13,818 bases of DNA from an uncultured Bacteroidota bacterium (GTDB taxonomy: Bacteria; Bacteroidota; Bacteroidia; UKL13-3), in the NCBI GenBank assembly GCA_903907885.1, contig CAIVPY010000238.1:1-13818 (forward strand), in the 5' to 3' direction. The notes beneath the pieces were generated by a model, which saw only the letters and a program-made list of their open reading frames with translations, was not told where the DNA came from and searched no databases. The translations under genes and the position numbers were made by a program. The stretch's first letter is position 1. Every line of letters starts with the position of its first letter. Of this stretch, positions 1 to 6,488 are shown in pieces.

Positions 1-236
1 AATTTCACAACTTTTTTTGCAGGGATGTTAATTTCTTTTCCTGTTTGAGGATTACGTCCTTTACGAGCTGCACGCTTAGTTACAGAGAAAGTTCCAAATC
101 CTACAAGGATTACTTTGTCGCCTTTTTTCAAAGCTGTTTGAGTTGAAGCCATGAATGCATCTAATGTAGCTGTAGCTTGAACTTTAGTTACACCAGCAGC
201 CTTTGCCATGTTGTCGATTAAATCTGATTTGTTCAT
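1..236 (-). CDS. HU-family DNA-binding protein (3' end beyond window)
   Basis: This is a small histone-like nucleoid protein of the HU/IHF fold, which binds and bends DNA as a dimer. The translation starts MNKSDLIDNMAKAAGVTK. It continues through the helical dimerisation part, then KKGDKVILVGFGTFSVTKRAARKGR and the DNA-binding arm with NPQTGKEINIP, corresponding to the RNPxTGxxI arm of HU. Seventy-eight codons are visible and HU is normally about 90 residues, so only the last dozen or so are missing beyond position 1. The ATG at 236 gives the standard HU N-terminus. The gene stands apart from the aroK operon by a 170-base gap that contains its own promoter candidate. Family assignment is firm. 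HU and IHF subunits cannot be told apart further from this fragment. Confidence 0.95.
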   Translation of the reverse strand, partial: MNKSDLIDNMAKAAGVTKVQATATLDAFMASTQTALKKGDKVILVGFGTFSVTKRAARKGRNPQTGKEINIPAKKVVK

Positions 237-267
237 AATTAAAATTGTTTATTGGTTTTTTCCTAAA

Positions 268-297
268 CGAATGTAGCAATTGAATATGAAAAGTCAA
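268..297 (-). promoter_or_regulatory. candidate Bacteroidota promoter for the HU gene
   Basis: Reading leftward on the minus strand, TTG (297-295) is followed after exactly 19 bases by TACATTCG (275-268). This matches the Bacteroidota pattern TTTG-N19-TANNTTTG with one mismatch in the -7 box. It would start transcription near 262, giving a leader of roughly 25 bases before the ATG at 236. The match was made by eye only. Confidence 0.5.
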
Positions 298-406
298 GTG
301 TTTGCAAGGCTTAAAGACAAAAAAATACAAAAAATATTTTCACAGCTTATCAACACTTTGCTAAATCTTAATAAGTTTTGGCAACATTTTTTTAATTGAA
401 AATCCT

Positions 407-910
407 CTAAATCACTTTGCTGACAAGGCTTTGAACAGAATTGAACGGCAATTCGATTGTAATGTTTGATTGAAGATAATAAAGCCCTCTTTCGTGTAAA
501 ATTTTTTCTATATGAGATAACAAATCATCGGATTTTATCCCTAAAAACAGTGGTCTTGGTGTCTTACTAGCATTCATTCTGTCAAAAAGTAAAGCAGCAT
601 TTGCTTTAAAATAGATGCTTTTTCCATGCATATTTATCCATTGCATATTATCAAAAAAGCAAGGAGTACCTCCTCCACACGCTATTACTGTTTTTGATAA
701 ATGAATGGTTTCATGCAAAGTTTTTTGCTCTATTTCTCTAAAATATTCTTCACCTTTTATCGAAAATATTTCAGCAACAGATATGCCTTCATTTTTTTCA
801 ATCAACTTATCTAAATCAACAAAAGAATATTGGATTGCTTTTGCCAACCGCTTTCCCCACGTACTTTTGCCAGAGCCAGGCATGCCCACTATGTAAATGT
901 TTTGTTGCAT
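407..910 (-). CDS. aroK: shikimate kinase
   Basis: Shikimate kinase phosphorylates shikimate at the 3-hydroxyl with ATP, the fifth step of chorismate synthesis in the cytoplasm. The 167-residue protein has normal length and a complete active site. The Walker A loop GMPGSGKST is at 9-17. The shikimate contacts are D34 (in DLD), R58 (in YFRE) and the glycine triplet G79-G81. The lid arginine is R119 in the PRPLF stretch, and R141 sits in RGLYY. These positions almost coincide with those of the E. coli and Mycobacterium enzymes. It is the last gene of a leftward operon, starting 14 bases after the stop of the DoxX-like gene, and probably depends on the promoter upstream of the DUF1599 gene. The stop is TAG, and no convincing terminator hairpin follows it. 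Confidence 0.96.
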   Translation of the reverse strand: MQQNIYIVGMPGSGKSTWGKRLAKAIQYSFVDLDKLIEKNEGISVAEIFSIKGEEYFREIEQKTLHETIHLSKTVIACGGGTPCFFDNMQWINMHGKSIYFKANAALLFDRMNASKTPRPLFLGIKSDDLLSHIEKILHERGLYYLQSNITIELPFNSVQSLVSKVI

Positions 911-924
911 GCTATGAATAAATG

Positions 925-2040
925 TTATTTCATATACCTCAATACGACTTCGTAACTTGGCAAATTATAGGCACCCCATTTTTTGATGATCGTGCTATTC
1001 TTCATTAATATAATGCCTGGGTTTGAACGGATAATGGACTTAAGTGGAACTTGATCCATTGAATAATATGGAAATGCAAATTGATTCTCGTGTCTATAAG
1101 CCTCTAATTGCTCGCTCCCACTTGATGTCAATGCCCAAAATTTTAACTTTGATTTGCTTGTCCAATCATTAGCTAATTGTGCCATTTTTTTCTCCTGACC
1201 TGTTCTTCCCTCATCAATTTGCTTTTGCACCAATATTAATTTGTACCCTTCATCATTCAATAATGTATCAGTATATTCAACACCACTTGCATCATACAAT
1301 TTGAAATCGTGAATTGGCGGTTTACATCCTTCTCTAACCAATTTATCTTTTCTGTCTTTGAAAATAAATGTGGTATCATCTGGGATATGGTTCATATCAA
1401 ACTCATAATCTTTTCCATCTTTTGAATAGATAAAAACCATCACCATCGAATCTGTTGGAGAGCCCGGAGGACAAAACATTTTTTCTTTAATGTCGTTACC
1501 CACTTTATAAGGTAAAAAATCTTTCACAGGTAAAAACATATACGTGTAAAAAGTGAAGAAAGAAATCACACTAAATGAAGTGAACATAGCAATGCTTGTA
1601 ATGCCTTTATTAAGCAAGGGCTTGATATGTTTAACCCCAATAAATATAAAAAGTATCAATACCAAAAGCACTAAATCTTTATAGAACGATTCAATAGGTT
1701 TTAGTTTGATGGCATCGCCAAAGCATCCACAATCTGAAACCTTGCCAGTAATGGCGGAATAGCCTGTAAGAATGGTAAAGAATATAATCATTAATAAAAG
1801 TAACCAGGCATTTAATCGTGCAAATGCTCCAAGTAACAATACTACACCACACATAATCTCGAAGATGCAAATAAACATGGCCATAGCTACAGCATAAGGT
1901 GCAAAAAATGGCATGTGAAATACCTCAAAATACTCAACTAACTTATAACTAAAACCAAGTGTATCATTTGCTTTTATTAAACCCGAAATGATAAATAAAA
2001 CGCCTACAAAAATTCGGCTGAATTGTGTTATTACTTTCAT
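925..2040 (-). CDS. DoxX-like membrane protein of the BT_3928 type with a C-terminal thioredoxin-like domain
   Basis: This is an inner-membrane protein of 371 residues. Four or five hydrophobic segments lie at about 8-24, 47-72, 78-95, 122-137 and 148-169, forming a DoxX/MauE-like N-terminal half. Between segments three and four is DCGCFGD (103-109), a cysteine pair (C104, C106) typical of this branch and suggestive of thiol redox work. The rest looks extracytoplasmic. Its last roughly 80 residues resemble the second half of a thioredoxin fold: FWALTSSGSE at 301-310 sits where FWAxWCxxC would be, and NPGIILMKNSTIIKKWG (340-356) follows. The CxxC is absent, so that domain is unlikely to be a classical oxidoreductase. 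Its start overlaps the DUF1599 stop in an ATGA (2037-2040), implying translational coupling. In many Bacteroidota this pair is found together, from memory. The exact function is not known to me. Confidence 0.85.
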   Translation of the reverse strand: MKVITQFSRIFVGVLFIISGLIKANDTLGFSYKLVEYFEVFHMPFFAPYAVAMAMFICIFEIMCGVVLLLGAFARLNAWLLLLMIIFFTILTGYSAITGKVSDCGCFGDAIKLKPIESFYKDLVLLVLILFIFIGVKHIKPLLNKGITSIAMFTSFSVISFFTFYTYMFLPVKDFLPYKVGNDIKEKMFCPPGSPTDSMVMVFIYSKDGKDYEFDMNHIPDDTTFIFKDRKDKLVREGCKPPIHDFKLYDASGVEYTDTLLNDEGYKLILVQKQIDEGRTGQEKKMAQLANDWTSKSKLKFWALTSSGSEQLEAYRHENQFAFPYYSMDQVPLKSIIRSNPGIILMKNSTIIKKWGAYNLPSYEVVLRYMK

Positions 2041-2585
2041 GTTGTTTTGTTTTCTTTTAATCTGATTAATGCAAAAACAGAATAGTTAATCATGTCCATT
2101 AGGTTGCTATCTATTCCTTCACTCATAATGGTTTTTCCATCGTTTTCTAAAATCTGTCTCATCCTATGAATACGCATCAAAAGCATGTCGGTAAATGTGC
2201 TTACCTGCATATTGCGCCACACCTCACCATAGTCATGGTTTTTTTCTTGCATCAAAGCTTTGCATTCTACAATGTATTTATCATACAGTGATGAAACTTT
2301 TTCTTCGCTTAATTCAATTTCTGTTTCAGCTTTCAATTCAATCTGTATCAAACCCATTACACAATAATTGATGATACCCATGTATTCTGGTTCTATGCCC
2401 TCGTCCACTTTCATCATACCATTTTCTTCAATTGTTCGAATGCGAGTGGCTTTAATAAATATCTGGTCGAGTATTGAAGATACACGCATAATGCGCCATG
2501 ATGTGCCGTAGTCTTTGTGTTTTTTTATAAAAACTTCTCTGCAAGTTTTTATAGCGGTATCAAATTGTGTTGATGTTTTATTCAT
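2037..2585 (-). CDS. DUF1599 protein (nucleotide-modification-associated domain), two tandem copies
   Basis: This 182-residue cytoplasmic protein consists of two copies of one roughly 90-residue unit. Copy one carries KDYG (24-27), WR (30-31), VS (35-36), RIR (48-50), EGI (62-64) and INY (72-74). Copy two repeats these as HDYG (117-120), WR (123-124), VS (128-129), RMR (141-143), EGI (156-158) and INY (166-168), at a constant offset of 93-94 residues. The family is known as DUF1599, and I recall it being renamed a nucleotide-modification-associated domain. No activity is established that I can cite. It is the first gene of the leftward operon with the DoxX-like gene and aroK, and overlaps the next start by four bases. 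The ATG at 2585 is the only good start, and the upstream spacer holds a palindromic element rather than a clear promoter. Confidence 0.85.
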   Translation of the reverse strand: MNKTSTQFDTAIKTCREVFIKKHKDYGTSWRIMRVSSILDQIFIKATRIRTIEENGMMKVDEGIEPEYMGIINYCVMGLIQIELKAETEIELSEEKVSSLYDKYIVECKALMQEKNHDYGEVWRNMQVSTFTDMLLMRIHRMRQILENDGKTIMSEGIDSNLMDMINYSVFALIRLKENKTT

Positions 2586-2611
2586 ATTTTAAAAGCTATT
2601 CGCTTACAATG

Positions 2612-2744
2612 TATATTATACCTCTTTCATATTATTTTTATCCGTCATGGCGAGGCAAGAAGCCATCTCATTTATAGTGAGATTGCTTCTTGCTTCGTTC
2701 CTTGCAATCGCAATGACGTTTAATTATGAAAGAGGTATATTATG
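2612..2744. repeat. composite palindromic element (MITE/REP-like) in a divergent spacer
   Basis: An outer 15-base perfect inverted repeat, TATACCTCTTTCATA, lies at 2617-2631 and 2725-2739. Inside it are two further paired arms. Positions 2643-2653 pair with 2708-2718 (CGTCATGGCGA against TCGCAATGACG, one mismatch). Positions 2654-2670 pair with 2678-2694 (about 15 of 17), around a short TTTATAG loop. The right side has an extra 13 bases (2695-2707). The inner sequence GTCATTGCGA...GCAATCTC (minus-strand sense) is a type of dispersed palindromic repeat I recall from many bacterial genomes. The whole could fold into one long cruciform or RNA hairpin between the divergent operons. Confidence 0.75.
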
Positions 2745-2793
2745 AAACAAGCAATAGCTGTATTATTGCACAAAAATAAACGCTGTATTCAAA

Positions 2794-3663
2794 TTGCAAG
2801 TAATAAGTACTAAAAATATTCTTAATTGTGGTGGAAGGCTTGTTAAAACTGACAAACCACTCGTAATGGGCATTCTGAATATTACCCAAGACAGCTTTTT
2901 TGATGGGGGCAAACACCTATCAATAGACTCCGCATTGGCCCAAACCGAAAAAATGCTAATTGAGGGTGCCACATTTATTGATGTGGGCGCACAATCAACC
3001 CGACCGGGGGCTGATATGATAGGTGAAGATGCCGAACTAAAGGCTGCCATACCTGCCATTGAAGCGATAGTAAAGCACTTTCCTGATGCCTTGATTTCTA
3101 TTGATACCTTCAGGGCCAAGGTGGCTGATGAAGCTATACAAGCAGGTGCAGTCATAATAAATGATGTGTCAGCTGGAGATGATGATAGTGAAATGTTTAG
3201 AACTGTTATTAATCATAAAGTGCCATACATCATGATGCACAAGCAAGGCAATAGCAAAACCATGCAGCATAAGCCTACCTACAATGATGTACTGCTTGAT
3301 ATTATTAATTATTTTATCCCTAAAGTAGAATACTTAAAGGCAAATGGCGTAGCTGATATTATCATAGACCCTGGATTTGGGTTTGGTAAATCAATGGAGC
3401 ACAATTACGATTTACTTAACAGACTTGATAGGTTTAAGATATTTGAATTGCCTATATTAGTAGGTATGTCGCGGAAAAAGATGATACAACATGTTACCAA
3501 AACAGATGCCAATGGGGCACTAAATGGAACCACAGCAGCCAATACCATTGCCTTGATGAAAGGGGCTAATATTCTTAGGGTACACGATGTAAAAGAAGCA
3601 GTGGAGACTGTGAATGTTTATATTGAAATGATGAATTTTGAATGGGTAATTGTAAAAGATTAG
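2794..3663 (+). CDS. folP: dihydropteroate synthase
   Basis: Dihydropteroate synthase condenses 6-hydroxymethyl-dihydropterin pyrophosphate with p-aminobenzoate to dihydropteroate in folate synthesis, and is the sulfonamide target. The 289-residue protein has all family blocks: MGILNITQDSFFDGG (25-39), IDVGAQSTRPGA (62-73), SIDT (102-105), NDVSAG (123-128), MMHKQGNSKTMQ (147-158), IDPGFGFGKS (191-200), VGMSRKK (223-229) and RVHDV (262-266). Two points are odd. The family's NxTPDSF loop has Gln instead of Pro at residue 32. The frame opens at 2758 without any ATG or GTG before the conserved ATG at 2866, which lies inside the first motif, so the TTG at 2794 is the likely start. The gene is divergent from the DUF1599 operon. 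I recall the same divergent neighbourhood in other Bacteroidota, often with cdaA, which is absent here. Confidence 0.95.
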   Translation: MQVISTKNILNCGGRLVKTDKPLVMGILNITQDSFFDGGKHLSIDSALAQTEKMLIEGATFIDVGAQSTRPGADMIGEDAELKAAIPAIEAIVKHFPDALISIDTFRAKVADEAIQAGAVIINDVSAGDDDSEMFRTVINHKVPYIMMHKQGNSKTMQHKPTYNDVLLDIINYFIPKVEYLKANGVADIIIDPGFGFGKSMEHNYDLLNRLDRFKIFELPILVGMSRKKMIQHVTKTDANGALNGTTAANTIALMKGANILRVHDVKEAVETVNVYIEMMNFEWVIVKD

Positions 3664-3771
3664 ACAATCATATTTAATTTAATATCATCCAAAAGAAAAC
3701 AATAGAAAGAATTTTATTTTAGCTACATAACACTTTTAATGATTCAAATAACACCTACGAAAGAAAGATTC

Positions 3772-3790
3772 AAGAAGAGACTTCTTTTTT
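3772..3790 (+). terminator. weak candidate terminator after folP
   Basis: AAGAAG (3772-3777), a three-base loop and CTTCTT (3781-3786) form a short stem running into a T tract ending at 3790. The stem is AT-rich and lies about 110 bases after the folP stop, so this is a tentative call. Confidence 0.35.
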
Positions 3791-3835
3791 AATCTGCCAA
3801 TTTTATTATACAAATCCCTCATTTGTTGGTAATAT

Positions 3836-3859
3836 GCTGTAAAAGCTAAATCTTACAGC
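3836..3859. repeat. 7-base inverted repeat upstream of the LysM glucosaminidase gene
   Basis: GCTGTAA (3836-3842) and TTACAGC (3853-3859) are perfect inverted copies around a 10-base loop, followed by a T-rich run. The repeat sits directly before the -33 region implied by the TACTTTTG box at 3883. It could be an operator or a second weak terminator. Nothing in the sequence decides between these. Confidence 0.35.
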
Positions 3860-3882
3860 TACTTAATTTTACAAGATAATTC

Positions 3883-3890
3883 TACTTTTG
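3883..3890 (+). promoter_or_regulatory. candidate -7 promoter box for the LysM glucosaminidase gene
   Basis: TACTTTTG matches TANNTTTG exactly and lies 20 bases before the ATG at 3911, which would give a leader of about 15 bases. No clear TTTG lies at the -33 distance; the region there reads TTAATTTT. The call is therefore only partly supported. Confidence 0.4.
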
Positions 3891-3910
3891 TTTGTTAAGA
3901 AATCTATACG

Positions 3911-5638
3911 ATGAAGAAGATAATAACTACACTGTTATGTTTGATAAATATAAGTTTGTTTGCACAAAATGAACCTGTGCCAACACCCATTAAAATGACA
4001 GTGCAACAGTATATTGAAAAATACTCTGCCATCGCCATTGAAGAGATGTTTCGCAGCCACATACCAGCAAGTATCACACTTGCACAAGGAATTCTAGAAA
4101 GTGGAAATGGCAATAGTAGATTGGCTATTGAAGGCAACAATCACTTTGGTATTAAATGCAAATCGTGGACAGGAAAAACTATTTATGAAGATGATGATGC
4201 TCTTCAAGAATGCTTTAGAAAATATGATGCTGCTATAGATAGTTATCGCGATCATTCTGATTTTTTGATGAGCGGAACACGCTATGCTTTCCTTTTCGAT
4301 TTAGACCAAAAAGATTATAAATCGTGGGCTTTAGGCCTTAAAAAAGCAGGTTATGCCACCAACCCACAATACCCTGAGTTGTTAATTGCATTTATCGAAA
4401 AGCATGAGTTACAAAAATTTGACGAAACCAAATTGAGCGATGAAGAAGACAAAGAAATTAAAGAAGACAAGGCTCAAATTGTTAAAAGCTATGGGCAGGA
4501 AATTATCATAAATGAAGTGCCTGCAATAACAGCAAAGCCTAATGAAAGCTTGGCTCAGATAGCTTTAAACTACGATATTAAAGTTTATCAAATATATAAA
4601 TACAATGATTTAGACAAAAACGCTAACTGTAAAGAAGGTGATACTCTTTTTATCAAATCGAAAAAGAACAAAACCTATACAGATGAATATCTCATTCAAA
4701 GCAGTGAAACCATGCACCAGCTTTCGCAACGATTTGGTATTAAGCTAGAAAAAATATTGGATAGAAATGCTATTTCCTTAGGTCAAGAGCCTGCTAATGG
4801 TGAGATTATTTATTTCAATAAAAAAAGGAACACTCCTTTGAAACTTAGAGATACAAGCAAGGTAAAAGATGAAATAATAATTGCACAAAATGATAGCAAT
4901 CCTAAAAAAATAGATACTACCGTTTACAATCAAACTGTGTATGAAGACCCATTGAAAAACATTGAAACAACTGAGCCTTCTACTGAAAATACTTTAAACT
5001 ATTTTGATACCTTAGAATCGTTAAAAAAAGATTTATCCTTTTTTCATACTGTTCAAAAAGGTGAAACTCTTTTTAGAATCAGTAAAAAATACAACATTAG
5101 GGTAGATGCCTTACAATTTTTAAATAACTTAAATGGTACTACATTGGTAGTGAACCAAAAGTTAATTATCAACCCTAATTTGCCATCTGCTGACACCAAA
5201 GAACCGCAAGTTGCACCTGGCTATCATACTGTTAGGCAAGGTGAAACCATCTTTTCAATTTCTAAAATGTACAGTATAAGCAAATCAGAATTGAAGGCTA
5301 CAAATAATCTAACATCCGATACTATCAAAATTGGCCAACAATTGGTGATTATAAGTGATAAAAAATTGGATGATAAGCCTATAAAAGTAGAAAGTGGTTC
5401 TAAACCAATTGAAATTAAAGAAGAACCAAAACAAATTGAAACTGTACCGGAAAAACCTGTGAAGCCTTCAAAACCTATCAACTTAGCTAAAGAGCATATT
5501 TATTATACCCTGAAAATCAATGAAGATATTGACCACGTTTGCAAAAAATTTAACCTATCCATTTCTCAAATTAAATTACTGAACAAAAATTTTGATATTA
5601 TACATGCCAAAAGCGGTGATGAGATAAGGGTAAAATAA
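3911..5638 (+). CDS. secreted GH73-type glucosaminidase with five LysM modules
   Basis: This is a predicted exported peptidoglycan hydrolase of 575 residues. A signal peptide occupies residues 1-19, ending FAQ. Residues about 30-170 form a FlgJ/GH73-type N-acetylglucosaminidase domain with ITLAQGILESGNGNS (55-69), where E63 is the expected catalytic acid. NNHFGIKC (76-83), YDAAIDSYRDHSDFL (105-119) and AGYATNPQYPE (146-156) follow. A charged linker leads to five LysM-like modules at about 206-249, 260-305, 378-421, 438-481 and 531-574. Modules 3 and 4 are canonical (HTVQKGETLFRISKKY and HTVRQGETIFSISKMY). Modules 1, 2 and 5 are divergent. LysM modules bind GlcNAc in peptidoglycan, so the enzyme should be anchored on its own substrate. 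Linkers at 310-375 and 483-530 are rich in Lys, Glu, Pro and Thr. The gene has its own promoter candidate and appears monocistronic. Confidence 0.92.
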   Translation: MKKIITTLLCLINISLFAQNEPVPTPIKMTVQQYIEKYSAIAIEEMFRSHIPASITLAQGILESGNGNSRLAIEGNNHFGIKCKSWTGKTIYEDDDALQECFRKYDAAIDSYRDHSDFLMSGTRYAFLFDLDQKDYKSWALGLKKAGYATNPQYPELLIAFIEKHELQKFDETKLSDEEDKEIKEDKAQIVKSYGQEIIINEVPAITAKPNESLAQIALNYDIKVYQIYKYNDLDKNANCKEGDTLFIKSKKNKTYTDEYLIQSSETMHQLSQRFGIKLEKILDRNAISLGQEPANGEIIYFNKKRNTPLKLRDTSKVKDEIIIAQNDSNPKKIDTTVYNQTVYEDPLKNIETTEPSTENTLNYFDTLESLKKDLSFFHTVQKGETLFRISKKYNIRVDALQFLNNLNGTTLVVNQKLIINPNLPSADTKEPQVAPGYHTVRQGETIFSISKMYSISKSELKATNNLTSDTIKIGQQLVIISDKKLDDKPIKVESGSKPIEIKEEPKQIETVPEKPVKPSKPINLAKEHIYYTLKINEDIDHVCKKFNLSISQIKLLNKNFDIIHAKSGDEIRVK

Positions 5639-5678
5639 AAATTTATCCCATGCAACCTTCTTCTAATTTTTAAAATCA

Positions 5679-5686
5679 TATTTTTG
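5679..5686 (+). promoter_or_regulatory. candidate -7 promoter box for the small T9SS cargo gene
   Basis: TATTTTTG matches TANNTTTG exactly and ends 33 bases before the ATG at 5720. It overlaps the only alternative upstream start, a TTG at 5684, which supports choosing the ATG. No convincing -33 TTTG is seen. Confidence 0.4.
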
Positions 5687-5719
5687 ATTATAATTGTACA
5701 ATATTTAAGCACAATACTT

Positions 5720-6418
5720 ATGTTCAAAAACTTACAAAATGTAATATGTATAGCCTTACTATCTGTTTTATGTCTGCAAGCAAATGCTCAGAGTCCAATA
5801 AAATTTGGCTTTATCCTTCCTAAAGGATACGACAACTTTAATAACAGCGACACCTCAGCATTTATAGAATTGGCCGTTTTTAACGAAAACCAAGACACAT
5901 TGAGAGACCTAACAGGATCAGATGTATATGCTATAAACGGAACTGCTCAAAATGGTATTCATTTTAACATGAATGTACAAACTATTTCTTTTAAACCAGG
6001 AACTCCGGGTTATGCAAACTATAAAAAAGTGAAACTCAATTTGATTCCCGATAGCTTTTATTATGGAACAAGATTTTTTACCTTGGGTTTAAGAAATTTA
6101 GTTGGCGTTTTAAAAACTCAACTGAATTATGGTTTAGACTCCCTTAAAATTATTATTGATTATGATGGCAAAAAAATTGGTTACCCAATCCTATCTATTG
6201 CTGATTATAAATTATACCCTAACCCCACAAGAGATGCACTATACATTGAAGGTGTAGAAAGCAAAAACTATGTAATTTTCAATGGCATGGGTCAAGAAAT
6301 ATTTTCGGGAGAAACCCTAAACAACAAAATAGACGTTGCCTCTTTAAAAGAAGGTTTATATGTTTTAAAATCTGTTACCGATAAAGGAATGCTGATTCAG
6401 AAATTCTTTAAACAATAG
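5720..6418 (+). CDS. small secreted protein with Calx-beta-like domain and T9SS type A sorting domain
   Basis: This 232-residue protein is predicted to pass the inner membrane by its signal peptide (1-24, ending ANAQ) and the outer membrane by the type IX secretion system. Residues about 160-232 are a T9SS sorting domain: YKLYPNPTRDALYIEG, then VIFNGMGQEI, then DVASLKEGLYVLKSVTDKG and a basic C-terminus. The part in between (about 28-148) resembles a Calx-beta fold. AINGTAQNGIHF, then TISFKPG and FYYGTRFFTLGLRNLVG (113-129) match the family pattern of GxDY, FxxG and D-x-x-x-E-G-x-E-x-F-x-L-x-L. The acidic calcium-site residues are mostly missing, so calcium binding is doubtful. An in-frame TTG at 5684 would add 12 residues before the signal peptide; the ATG at 5720 is preferred. 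No catalytic motif is seen. Surface location is well supported, the role is not. Confidence 0.85.
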   Translation: MFKNLQNVICIALLSVLCLQANAQSPIKFGFILPKGYDNFNNSDTSAFIELAVFNENQDTLRDLTGSDVYAINGTAQNGIHFNMNVQTISFKPGTPGYANYKKVKLNLIPDSFYYGTRFFTLGLRNLVGVLKTQLNYGLDSLKIIIDYDGKKIGYPILSIADYKLYPNPTRDALYIEGVESKNYVIFNGMGQEIFSGETLNNKIDVASLKEGLYVLKSVTDKGMLIQKFFKQ

Positions 6419-6443
6419 TTAATAGAATTACTTTTTAATAACG

Positions 6444-6476
6444 AAGGTACTGTAATATATTGCAGTACCTTTTTTA
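6444..6476 (+). terminator. rho-independent terminator or leader hairpin before the SerB fusion gene
   Basis: AAGGTACTGTAA (6444-6455) pairs with TTGCAGTACCTT (6460-6471), 11 of 12 pairs plus one G-T, around a TATA loop. The stem runs into six T's (6470-6475). It follows the stop at 6418 by 25 bases and ends only about 13 bases before the next ATG at 6489. It may therefore act both as a terminator and as a leader structure for that gene. Confidence 0.8.
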
Positions 6477-6488
6477 TTACACTACTAA

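Noticed and set aside
2586..2793. A defence, phage or mobile gene hidden in the divergent spacer
   Set aside because: Only short palindromic sequence and a 23-codon ORF are present, and no transposase or other protein signature is found in any frame.
2763..3155. Long open frame on the minus strand opposite folP
   Set aside because: It lies wholly against a protein with every dihydropteroate synthase motif, and its Ser/Ala-rich translation shows no family signature.
3739..3792. 17-codon ORF (MIQITPTKER...) between folP and the LysM gene
   Set aside because: It is too short, overlaps the candidate terminator hairpin and has no recognisable feature.
5615..5650. GGGTAAA...TTTATCCC pairing around the LysM gene stop codon
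   Set aside because: The stem is short and imperfect, contains the stop codon and lacks a T tract, so I do not call it a terminator.
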